39,689 bases of DNA from Chlamydomonas sphaeroides (lineage: Eukaryota > Chlorophyta > Chlorophyceae > Chlamydomonadales > Chlamydomonadaceae), in the NCBI GenBank assembly GCA_001662425.1, contig BDDC01000421.1, positions 24,624 through 64,312 of the forward strand, in the 5' to 3' direction. Shown one piece after another: positions 1 to 10,050 of the stretch. A model generated the notes under the pieces. The model did not search any database. It worked only from the letters and a program-made list of their open reading frames with translations, and was not told the DNA's origin. The position numbers and the translations under genes are program-made. The stretch's first letter is position 1, and each line of letters starts with the position of its first letter.

Positions 1-53
1 GCTCGGCCGCATCCCTGCCTGCCTGTCGCACGGCTAATTTGCCAATCCCCCAG

Positions 54-2129
54 GGTGTCGTGTGTCGGGCATACGTTGATTATTACCAACACACGCAAGG
101 GCCCTGCCCCTGCCAACCGCGGCTGCAGGCGTCCGACCTGGCGACGGATGTGGGCTGGGAGGGGGCAGCGACGTACCTGACGCGAAGGGCGGGCGCGCTG
201 TGCCGTGCCCAGCTGGCGACAGAGGCTGGTGAGGAGGAGCGCGAGGTGAGGAGGCGCGAGCAAGGGGTACGGGTAGGGGCGGGACCGATGCGTGTTGCTG
301 ACGGCCCGCGCCGGCGCGCCGGGCGGCAGGCCTACTTCGCCGGCGCGGATGCCACAGCGGCAGCCGTCATGTTCGCCGTAGCCCTGCGGGCGCCGGGCGC
401 GGAGGAGGACGAGGCCGGCCAAGGCCCCATCGACGTCGCGGCGCTGTACCACGGCCTGCCGCTGGTGCTGCGGCAGCTATGGGAGGTCGGCTGCACTTGG
501 CGGCAGCGGGAGGCTGATGGAGACGGCCTAGCGAGCTCCGCGGTGGCGGGCCAGGCGGCCGTCAGCGCCGGCGCTGCCGAGCGTGAGGTGCTGTCGGGGC
601 CGCCTCCCGGCAACTCCTGCTGCGACGCCAGCCTGACGCCCGCATCGCACTGGGTGAAGCAGCTTCTGGCACCGGTTAGTGGTGGCTGGGCATAAGCTGA
701 GAGCTGAGCATCAGTAGCTCGGATCGCACGCGAGCAGCTGCAGCTACGGGCGCTGCGCTTGTCCTCCCCGCCCCGTCATTCGCTCTCTGCACCCCTGCCG
801 TTGGTCGCCCAAACCCAGGGCGGCGAGGGGCCCCTGGCGGCGGTGCTGGCGCTTGACGGCGGTGGCGTGGAGCGCTGCTTCGCCGCAGGTGACCCCACCG
901 TGAGTTGCGGTGGGCGACGAGGACAGGCCCGCCCAACCGCCGCCAGCCGACCCCAGTGACACCTCCCCTGGTTCCCTGCCTGTGCTCCCCCAAGCCTGAC
1001 AGCCCACCCAAGCTGGCTGCGCTGGTGGAGTGCCTGGCGGTGCGTGGGTGGGGCGGCCTCAGCCATGGGACATGCCTGCCTGGGGTGGGATGCCACACCC
1101 TCATGTCTCTCTGCCGGCCCCGTGTGCCCTTCGCAGCCCTACATGTCCCATAACGACTTCCGGGGCATCGTTTTCGTGCAAACCCGCCGGGTAAGCCTGT
1201 GCGGCCAGGCAGGGGCGAAAGGCGATAAGGCGCGCATGGCATGCAGACCTGCACCAAAGCGGTACCCTTGCTTCGTACGCTGCTGAGGATTCCTCTTTCC
1301 CCCGCCTTCAGGCCGCCGTGTGGGTGGCGGACATGCTGCGCCGCTCGCGGCAGCTGGAGGGCCTCGAGGTACGGCCGGGGGCCTTGGTCCTTGCCGCCGT
1401 TGTACGGGTGTACGGCGGACGCATGCGCCCCTCACCCGCCTGCTCATCCCGCTCCTCCCCTCCCCTCCCGTCGCCCCGCCCCCTGCCCCCTCCAGGTGCT
1501 GGAGCTAATCGGCCAGGCCCCCGAGACCTCCGCCTCCACCCCCGAGCTGCTCCCCGGCACCAAGGACCGCGCCAACCGGGGCATGGGCGGGGCGGACCAG
1601 CAGAGCGCGCTGGCCAGGTTCAAGGTGCGGAGGGCAGAGAGGGCGGGGGGCGCGGGAGGGAAGCTGGCGCTGCTCATCGATCCCTTCACCAGCGCGCCAG
1701 CCGGCCCTCCGCACCGCGCTCCCGCCGCTGCTGCCCCATGCAGGCCCCCGGCCTGCGGCTGCTGGTGGCCACGTCTGCTGCGGAGGAGGGCCTGGACGTG
1801 CCCGCGTGCGGCCTGGTGCTGCGCTACGGCGCGGCCGCCACCGGCACGCAGCGCACGCAGAGCAAGGGCCGCGCGCGGGTGCGGGCGTCGCGCTTCGTGA
1901 CGCTGCTGCAGGTGGGTGGGGCCTTGGGGCGAGGAGGCGGGGCTTGCGTGGGACAGGTGGGCGCTGCCGGGGATTGCGGCGCGGTCATCGGTGGACATGG
2001 AGCCGCGCGAGCGACCCGGGTCCTGCGTGTGAATTTCCGCAGGAGGGCTCCATTGACGGGCGGCTGCACCCCAAGAGCGCCGCCGAGGAGGCGGCACTGC
2101 GGCGCTACCTGCATGGGCAGCAGGACTGA
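54..2129 (+). CDS. Dicer/RIG-I-type SF2 RNA helicase, C-terminal part (5' end outside window)
   Basis: Proposed exons: 54-245, 330-674, 744-899, 995-1039, 1137-1190, 1312-1368, 1496-1624, 1744-1911 and 2043-2129 (stop). They give 410 residues, all joined at GT-AG sites in phase 0. The second RecA-like domain is clear. SPPKLAALVECL is followed by motif IV (FRGIVFVQTRR), motif V (LLVATSAAEEGLDVPA, then VLRYG) and motif VI (QSKGRARVRASRF). This order and the QSKGRAR form are typical of the Dicer/RIG-I helicase family, which translocates on double-stranded RNA with ATP. The upstream exons (AYFAGADATAAAVMFAVALR, then DVAALYHGLPLVLRQLWEVG) are helical and probably represent the insert between the two RecA domains. 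RecA domain 1, with the Walker motifs, would lie left of the window. The protein ends 29 codons after the motif VI exon. I see no PAZ, RNase III or RIG-I C-terminal domain before the next gene. The first intron (84 bases) is open in frame and may be exonic. Family call is fairly sure; exact role is unknown. Confidence 0.75.
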
Positions 2130-2329
2130 GCGGAAGCGGGCGGCAGCAGGGGAAGCACCCAGGGCGCAACAGACCACCGGCCGACCGAAGAGGCCGAAGC
2201 GGCTCGCTGGGGAGTAGCTTGGTCCGGGAGGCAGAGGCGCGGAGCTGATGCCGCGGCATGCATGCGCAACGTCGATCAGTAGTCGGCCCGCTACGCTTCG
2301 TGCCTGTTGACAGTGTCCGCTCCTGTGTA

Positions 2330-2334
2330 TTACA
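2330..2334 (-). terminator. Candidate TGTAA poly(A) signal of the glycosyltransferase gene
   Basis: TTACA on the plus strand reads TGTAA on the minus strand, about 270 bases past the stop of the gene ending at 2605. TGTAA is the usual green-algal polyadenylation signal; a pentamer also occurs by chance, so this is a candidate only. Confidence 0.35.
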
Positions 2335-2372
2335 CACGCGTCCCAAGGGGCTCGTGCCAACACGTCCGCTCA

Positions 2373-2377
2373 TGTAA
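2373..2377 (+). terminator. Candidate TGTAA poly(A) signal of the helicase gene
   Basis: TGTAA lies 244 bases after the helicase stop codon, a normal 3'UTR length for green algae. It lies beyond the opposing gene's own signal, so the two 3'UTRs would overlap. Confidence 0.4.
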
Positions 2378-2420
2378 CATCCTCCCCCACTCGCACCGCG
2401 CGTTTGCTCCCCCGGTCACA

Positions 2421-2458
2421 CCGCACGCAGCCCCCTCCACCGCACGCAGCCCCCTCCA
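2421..2458. repeat. 19-base tandem repeat, two copies
   Basis: Two exact copies of the 19-base unit CCGCACGCAGCCCCCTCCA, followed by a decayed start of a third copy. It lies in the shared 3' region between the convergent helicase and glycosyltransferase genes. Confidence 0.8.
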
Positions 2459-2604
2459 TCGCACATCACCACATGTCGCTGCGCGCCGCCCCTCCCACGC
2501 CATAGCTCGTCTGGCTACCAGCCTCCCACTCCCTGTACTTGCTAAGCATCAGTCCAGCCTTCTAGATCTCTCGGCTGCTCGCCCGGCCTGCCCTGCCGGG
2601 CACC

Positions 2605-5600
2605 CTACTTCTTGGCAGCGGCCGCGGCCTGCTGCGCCTTGACCTTCTCCGTGAGGTCGGGCAGCTGCTTGACGGCCTCGTTCATGCGGCCTAGCATGTC
2701 TACGACAGTGTCGTGCAGCTCCTTGGTCACGGGCAGGCCGTCCTGCGGCAGGGCACGGGAGGCGGCAGGGCACAGGGCAGCGAGGGCGGGAGCAGCTGAG
2801 AGGCTTGCAGCGGGAGGCCAGCAGGCACACGGGCCTTATGCCGTGAGTTGGCGGCATGCAGGGGCCGGGTGGCGAGAGCACCCGTTGGCATGAGGGTTCC
2901 GCAACACTTGTGCACGCGTGCAGGCAGGCGACGCCTTGATGTCTGCGCCTCCCCCGCGCTCCCCTGCGCCCCTCTCGCTTTCTCCCTCCCTCTCTTCCTT
3001 CACCGCGGCCCCCTGCCGCACCTGCAGTACAATCTTGTCGTCCCACTCTGGCGGCATGGGGATGAGCGGCAACTGCGGGCACAGGCACGGCAAGCAGCCA
3101 TCAGTTGACAAAGCCTGCCGCGGACTTGGGCCGCTGCATCGGGCAGTACTCGCTGCACGGCAACGACACCGCGGCGCGCTGCCTGCCGGGCTTGGACCCT
3201 GCCTTGCCGACCCCCATCCGGCCGTGTCCCCTTGCTCCTGCCCCGGGTTCGTGAGCACTCCTCGAGCCGCACCTTGAGCTGGTCCTCGTACTTGGTGTAG
3301 ACGCGCTTGTCGAAGATCCAGAACTCCTTCTCAACACCCGCGCGCTGCGGTTTGTGTGGGGCAAGCAGGCTATGTTGAGTGTGCTGTCCAGCGGCAGATG
3401 ACGGCGATGCAGCACCAGCAACAGACTTCGCACATGCCCACTCGCTACCCTTCACCACGGCCCACCCGCTCAACCCCGCATCCTAGCTCCTCATCCGGAT
3501 CAGCCGACACCTACGCCGACACCCCCGGCCCCACCTTGTACAGCGTGCCCCAGGTGTAGTGGTACATGGAGGCGTTGCCGCGGGCCCTGTCGTGCGGCGG
3601 CTGGCTGATGAGCGGCGTCACGGGCGGGCCCAGGTTGAGGATGTTGAGCTTGTTGGCGGCCACACCGATGTCCCACGCGTACATCTCGCGCACCCAGCCT
3701 GGCGGAGACCAGCGGGCCGGGGAGCGGGACGTCGGGGGCCACGGGATAGGTGCAGGGGGTGCAAGGGCACGGCATGTCGAGGCTAGGATTAGGCAGGCGG
3801 CCGACCGTGCCCTGCTGATGTGAGTGCGTGTGTTCGCACCTAGCTGCCGCTTGGCGTCCTCGTGCGTCTCGATCCACTTGCTCAGGTCCTCCCAGATGGG
3901 CGTGGCCGCCTGCGGTGGGCGGCGCAGGGGCGGCAGAGCCCACGTCGCGCTCGGCGCGTCAACGCCTTGGCCCTATCCAAGGACCCTGCCTCTGCCCTGC
4001 CTCTGCCCAGTAGGCATGTTCCTGCCGCTCCCTGCCTCTGCCCTGAAGGCATGTCCCTGCCTCTCCCTGCACTGGCCCCACCTTGAAGTCCGAGAAGCGT
4101 GCCATCACGGGCGCGGGCCCGCTGTTGGGCACCTTGTGGGGGTCGCAGTCGGGGCAGCGCTCCTTGAGAAGCTGCACGATGACTGTGGGCGGGCGGCAGG
4201 GGGCCAGCAGGGGACGGGTATCAGCTGCCGCGCTCCGGCTCCCTACCCTTGGGCCTCTGCGCCCCCCCAGGTGCGCAGCCATGGGACTCAGCAGCGCTCC
4301 CCAGCATGACCCTGCACGACGCCGTCAGTGTCACGTCTACAACACCCGCTGGCGGCACGCTCACTGGGGATGGAGGGCGAGATGTAGTCGAAGGCGAAGG
4401 ACCAGCCCGGCACGGAGCGGTCGTATGCGTCGCCCGGGTCGGGCAGCGGCTTCATCCACACGTAGTCGGTCTCGAGCATCAGCAGCCACGGAGCCTGAGG
4501 GCCGCGATGCGCCAGAACGGGAGATGTGGACGCAACCTGGGGACTAAGAAAACGCTCCCAGCCGCCATCCACAGCCAGCGCCCGCCGCCACTGACACGTG
4601 CGATGTTCTGCCTCACCGACACAACTCAACAACATCATGCTGCTCCCTGCCTGCTGGTAGCCACCCCAGCCCGCCCATGCGCCTGCCTTGATCAGGGACG
4701 GGTCCTTCTCCGCCGCGTTGATCCACTGCTGCACCGCGTTGGCGCGGTCGGCCACCGGGAACCAGCACCACTTGTCGCACTCGGGCTGCAGGGGCTGCGC
4801 GATGAAGGTGGGGATCTGCGGCCGCAAAGCAAGGGGGCGGCAGCGGGCAGGCAGGCAGGCGGCAGAGTCAGGATCAGCGTCAGGACCACGACCACGTGCC
4901 GTAGCACGGCCGGCATGACAGCTCAGCTGCAGAGCCGCGATGGCTATCAGCGATACAATGCGGCCACGGGGCCGTGCTGGGCACAGCCCTCCCCCCCACG
5001 CCCCTGCGCCCGCAGCATCGACTGACCCGCACAGCCAGAGCGCATAGCCAGCGCGCGCCCATCTACCCCACTCCCGCCACCCGCACCTCGTCCATGACCT
5101 CGTCCGGGGTGGTGCGGTGCAGGATGCGGGTCAGGGCCACCATCCGCTCGCCGCCCGGCATCTTGCGGACGATGTTGTAGGTGCCCACCCTGGGCGCCCC
5201 GGGAGAGGGCCGCGTGGGGCGTCAGGGCGCGACGCGACGCATGCGTCCGTTGCTGAGTAGGACCCCTCTCGAGGCTGCAGTCGCCGCCGCTGCTCTCCAT
5301 CGTGACAACCCAGGTGCTACAGGCAAGGCGCCTCCACATTTGACTGCCGATAGCCGGAAACGCCCTTTTCTGCCCGCGCCGTGGCCGCTGCTGCTGGCCT
5401 GCCGCGGGTCAGCAATCCCAACGCTGCGCAGCAGCTCACATGATGCGGGCCTGGATGTTCTGGTAGGGGCTGCCGTTCGAGGTGAAGAGCGTGTGGATGG
5501 TGTTGCCGGGCATCTTCTCCTTGACGGGCGTGATGGGCCACTTCTGGTTGTCGGGGAACACGCCCTAGGGTATTGGGGGCCGGGCATGCGGTAAAGCGAG

Positions 5601-7242
5601 GCGCTAGGTTCAGGTGCGTCAGGTGCGAATCCATTGAGGTATACCCAAGGAGACGGCGCCGGAGGACACACAGCTAGGCGCTACGAGGAGTTGGCATCGG
5701 GGCTGCACCGCGTAGCAGAGGACCATTCTCACCTTAATGGCCTGAGCTGGCGGCGGCGGACTGCTGGCGGTGGCAGTCGCGGTCGTGGTGGCAGTGGCAG
5801 TAGTGGTGACGGCTGCGGCACCTGCGACTGCGCCGACATCTGCCTTGGCTGCGCTCGCGCCGCCACCGACGACGGCCGACTTGGCCTGCTCCAGCCGTGT
5901 GTTGCCAGCGCCAGCTGCCGCCTTATCTTCCGACTTGTCGGATTGCTGGGCCTGCAGACGGCACAGCCCCGTCGCAGCAACGAGCACCGTCATGTGGGTC
6001 GACGCACATACCCCGGCGTACGGGTCCACGCGGCCCGGGAGCATTGCGTCGGTTCGGACGGCAGCCCAACCGCCCGCCGGCAGGCGGCCCCACCTTCATG
6101 AGCTTAGCCTTCTCCTGGTTCACGTCCTGCGCCGCCGAGGCTCCATGCTCCGACTTGTCCGACTGCTGCTGCTTCAGCGCAGCCGCCAGCTGCGAGCAGA
6201 GGCGCGGGTTCCGAGCCGCAGTAGCTGCTCAGGGTAACGCCGACATGGCGCAAACACACAGAAATATGACGCACACGCTGCGCATCTGTCTCGCCTGGTG
6301 CATGGCGTCAGGCAGCGTCCTAGGCACAACGGCTGATTGACGACAAGAGTATATCCCTGCCCCCGTCACGCGAGCTGGCGTTTCGGACTCCGTCCTGCCA
6401 AGACTTGGACGGGCCCTGACCGTTCGCCCTGGGATCGCACCTCCTTAGACACCTCGCCCTTGGCGGGCGGCGTCTGTCCCAGCGCCACATTGCGCGGCAG
6501 CTGCGGCGATGACGCGCTGAGGTGGGCTGCGGATGCCGGTAGAGGGGCAGCGGGGAGGTCAGGAGAGGCACCGGGCCACAGCCCGGGCCAGGAGGGTCAG
6601 GGCAACCAGGCCCACAGAGGTGGGCGAGCACGCGGCAATGCAGCAGCGAATGCCAGTGTGGCGAGTGGTGGAGCCCTGGCCTCGTGCAGCAGGAAGACCT
6701 TCCGCGTTTAAGCATGAGGGCGTCCTACCTGTTGATGACGCCTTCGGCGTGAACAGCTCTCGGCGTGATGACCACGCCTGTTCGCGGCAAGGGTGAGGCC
6801 CGCTTAGGCTGCGCTTTTCAGACAGCCATGCAGCTGCTACAGGCCAGTGCACGTGCGCTGGGTACTGACCTTGGAGATTGTGGCGCCCACGCCGTGGCTG
6901 CTTGCTGCGTGGTCGGGCCAGGCAGTAGGGCTTGAGGAACGTGCCGCGGCCTGCCCGTTCACCCGGCCAGCCCTGCTTCTCCCCTTTCCCACCGATCGTT
7001 CCATCTGACTTGACCAGGGAGTGATCAATCTGCAGGAGGTCCAGCCGTCAGGCCTGAGCCTCGGGAGGCAGCATGCAGTAGCCCCGCATGCAACAGCCCC
7101 GGTCGCAGCTCACCGTCCGCGGGCCGCTTAGGAGGATGTACCCCCCAAGCAATCCGACGGAGAAGCCGATGATGGCCACGAACGAGCCGAAGTTCTTCTG
7201 CGACTTCTGCCCAGCCGCTCCTCGCCCGCTGACCGGTGGCAT
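2605..7242 (-). CDS. Type II membrane peptidyl-hydroxyproline/serine glycosyltransferase (HPAT/RDN1-like)
   Basis: Exons in transcript order: 7242-7114, 6500-6441, 6189-6094, 5951-5733, 5564-5440, 5189-5087, 4815-4687, 4494-4365, 4182-4082, 3909-3840, 3698-3535, 3344-3273, 3072-3022 and 2742-2605, giving 528 residues. Residues 18-40 (NFGSFVAIIGFSVGLLGGYI) form a single signal anchor, so the enzyme should sit in the ER/Golgi membrane with its catalytic part in the lumen. A low-complexity stem follows, with QQSDKSE twice. The catalytic region starts at FPDNQKWPITPVKEKMPGN. It contains HTLFTSNGSPYQNIQ, ECDKWCWFPVADRANAV, WLLMLETDYVWMKPL, GWVREMYAWDIGVAANKL, MYHYTWGTLYK and FWIFDKRVYTKY. These match the family of plant hydroxyproline O-arabinosyltransferases and the related algal peptidyl-serine galactosyltransferase, which glycosylate extensin-type wall proteins. 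Donor sugar and acceptor cannot be told from the sequence. The N-terminal exons 2-4 are less certain because conservation there is low. One intron uses a GC donor. Confidence 0.85.
4495..4686 (-). other. GC-AG intron in the glycosyltransferase gene
   Basis: The exon ends ATCAAG and the intron starts GCAGGC; the next exon starts GCTCCG after CTCAG. This joins SLIK to APWLLMLETDY in phase 0, inside the conserved catalytic core. The nearest downstream GT donor (GTGGCT) would be out of phase. Confidence 0.7.
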
Positions 7243-7659
7243 TTCTAATTCGTTAAAGAAGCGTTACAAGTACACTTTAGGTGGACATTGATCACAGTGA
7301 GGACAAGTCGCTCGAGTTGCTAGCCGATCGAATGCACAAAATACCGCTCTATGAGCTTCAGGCACTATAGCCGACTGCAGCGAGCCTGTCAAAGTCGCAG
7401 AGTGGTGGCCGCGGTGGGTAAGGCGCGCTGTGTTTCACCGTGACAGATGTGCTCTGCTTGTAGGCCAGTCCTGTCGCAATCCACGCGGTGCTCGACACAT
7501 ACAATACAAAATTGATCACACCTATCAACACACGACCGTGCAGACGGCACGAGCACTTGCCCATCCGACAAACATCCTTCCTGCAAGTCCGCTTTCGACC
7601 CTTTGACGCTGCATACTCCACCGACATTGCAATATCCCGGGGTCCCCTTAGCTCTTATC
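7243..7659. promoter_or_regulatory. Shared 5' region of two divergent genes
   Basis: The 417 bases separate the start codons of the glycosyltransferase (minus) and the DUF1824 gene (plus). Both promoters and 5'UTRs must fit here. The stretch is visibly more AT-rich than the flanking exons, as at GTACACTTTAGGTGGACATT and CAATACAAAATTGATCACAC. I see no convincing TATA box. Confidence 0.5.
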
Positions 7660-9165
7660 ATGTGGCCCCAGCTGTCAGGGCGCAGCCGCTGCACCCCAAG
7701 GGCGGCACACGTTCCCACGCGCAGCACCCTCCACCGGCGCCCGTGCACACGGCCCCGAGCGGCGGCGGCGCAGGAGCCAGCGGCTGCCCCAACGTCACCA
7801 GAGTCTCTCAGTACCTCGACGGTACGCTGGCAGGTCCGCGCACGCTGCGCTGGCCCTGGCCACACCGCCGACGCTTCCGCTTCCGCCCCGGGCCGTGCCA
7901 GGACCCTCGGGACGCCGCTTGGGAGGTGCTGCGCGACTTCACGCTAAAGGAGTTCCGCGGGCTAGCGCAGGAGCCGTACCTCAGCTCGGCCGCCAAGCGC
8001 GAGACGCTGCGGGCGGCGCTACGGGTGCGCCTGGGGTCGGCGGGTTGCTGCTGGAGCCGTTGTCCCCGATGCACCTTGCGTACGGCGCGCGAGCGTCCCC
8101 AGGGCGCGCGCCCCGCTGCCGGCCACATCCCAGCTTCGGCGTCGGCATCATGCTGGGCGTGCGCTGCCTGAACAGCTACCTCTGGTGCTAGTAAGCCGCG
8201 CAGCCCACGCTCGACCAAAGGGTCTCGGACGCACACCCTCAGCGCACGGCTTTCGCCAAACGCACCGCAGGAGGCCTACCGGCAGCCGCACCCGCCCGCC
8301 GGCTGGCTGGGCCCGGGCCCCGACACCGAGGTGCTGCTGGGGGTGGTGGCCGGCGACGTCAAGTTTGCAGCCCGGGCCTACCGCGACTGGGCCGAGGAGC
8401 TGGGGCTGCCGCTGGTAAAGCCAGCCAGCAGGGTGCGTGCTGCGGGAGAGGCGGTGGCCGCTGGCCGGCCATGGCGCGTAGCGTGGGACTGGCTGTCGGT
8501 CCCGGGTGCCACGTGCGCATGCGGTTGTGGGTGGCGGTGTGCCCAGGTGCGGACCAGGCTGCTGCGCCTGATGGGAGGCGCTGGTCGGCGGGGCAGGCAG
8601 GCTGCTTTGCTTAACCCGATCTTGGGGTACGCAGCAGCGGTATGGGACACCTGTCGTTACCTGCTGCGGCCTCTCGATCGCTGCTGGGGACTACAACCCT
8701 GGCTATCCACTGGCGGTTTCCCCCAGGTGGACGGCGTGGCGGATGTGCTGACGCTGCGCGGTGGCGTGTACCTCAAGTACAACAGCAACACCAGGGTGCG
8801 CGAAGGAGGAGCGCGGCAGCGTGGCGGCGTAGCATGTAGCTGCAAGAGCACGGGGGCACCCGCCCCGCAGCCCCGCCTGGGCCCAGGGGCCATGCTGTGC
8901 GTTGCCCGGCCTCTGCCAGCGAGCTGGCCAGGGGTGCACAGCCAGGTGTGCCAGGTGCTCACACACTTGAACACACGCGCTGCCCCTCGCTGCTGCGCGC
9001 TTGCGCCCCGGCCCTCCCTCATGCTCGCTGGCGCAGCTGTGCTACGTGACGCGCTACGACGGCAAGGATCGCGGCGTGCTGCTGCAGATGGGACAGCTGC
9101 AGCTGGGGCACTTCCCGCTGGGCTTCTGGGACGAGGCCCTCGCCAAGCCGCCGCCCAGCTTCTAG
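7660..9165 (+). CDS. DUF1824-family protein, probably plastid-targeted
   Basis: Exons 7660-7821, 7902-8024, 8271-8432, 8727-8795 and 9037-9165 (stop) give 214 residues, with all introns GT-AG and phase 0. The first 54 residues (MWPQLSGRSRCTPRAAHVPT, then RPRAAAAQ) are rich in Arg, Ser, Thr and Ala with no acidic residue until an Ala-rich stretch, as in an algal chloroplast transit peptide. The mature part has a helical segment (AWEVLRDFTLKEFRGLAQEP), then LLGVVAGDVKFAARAYRDWA. It ends with the strand-rich GGVYLKYNSNTRLCYVTRYD, then GKDRGVLLQMGQLQLGHFPL. The order helix, GV-x-A-D, VYLKYNS, YDG-x-x-RGVL and HFPLGFWDE fits DUF1824, a small protein family of cyanobacteria and plastids with no known function. 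The family call is from memory of its pattern and is moderately sure. The ATG at 7660 is the first in frame. Confidence 0.75.
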
Positions 9166-9900
9166 GGCACGGGCCGCTTATGGCTGCTGTGGGCCGCCGG
9201 CGAGCTTCGAGGTGGAGAGGCCGCTATGAGGGCTAAGAGGGCTTTTAGGTGAAGACTTTTTTGCCGACTTCGAACGAATGGGGTTAATGTGTCGCTCCTC
9301 GGATGCGTTGTGTTGGGTGATGCCGTAGTGCAAGGTGTGCTCGGCGGGCTGCGGCGGGTGCGGCCAAGGACGCAGCACGGCCCGGAGCCATGATGTTCGG
9401 GAGGAATGGGGTACGGACAATGTGGATGCAGTGACGCTGTGCTGCCGAGCGCGACGCCAGGGCCGGTGGCGCTGTCGGCGGTGGCAGCTGGGAGGCGCCT
9501 TCGGGTTGCGGCGGTGCGCGGACGGGCTGCTCCCCCCTGCTCCGCACTCCCCTGCTCCGCACGCTTGGCGGATCTGCCCCGCACGCCCACGCGCCCCGCG
9601 TGGGCCCTTCCCACAGCGGTCGCATTGCAAGATACCGAATGTTGCGATGCGGGTATCGGGTCCTCACGCTCGAAGCTTTCCAACGGGTCGCACTTATTGT
9701 GCCTTCCGTAAGTCGCGAGGGCACGCTGGACGCTCCGCCGCAGTGGCCCTGCGCGCTGCATCCACTTATACTGACGCTGGTCAGGTACTGGATGCCCCGC
9801 TCTCCGGCGAAAACGGAAGGGATGCCGGTACAAGTGACGTAAGCCTCAGACAACCTCAGACGTCCTCAGACCACCAGAACCAGGGCCTGCCTTGCAGATC

Positions 9901-10050
9901 CAAGCAACGGGCGAGTGCCGGGATGAATTTGGCGCGGACGAGCTCGTTACGCCGCTGTTACGCGTTGGCTTACGGCTTCGGCATGTCACCCGCGTCACCT
10001 GGTCATCGCTCGATCGCGGCGTACGCGCATACCCACCCCAAGTACCATAC
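9901..10050 (+). repeat. Diverged dispersed repeat, copy A
   Basis: Shares an ordered series of blocks with 12349-12477: CAAGCA-CGGG at the start, then TGGCTTACGG, GCGTCA--TGGTCAT, GATCGC-G-GTACGC and finally TACCATAC. Order and spacing are conserved despite many changes, so this is one old repeat family. It is too short and decayed to classify. Confidence 0.45.

Noticed and set aside
5606..5640. tRNA B-box-like GGTGCGAATCC
   Set aside because: No matching A box or cloverleaf could be drawn, and it lies in an intron of the glycosyltransferase gene.
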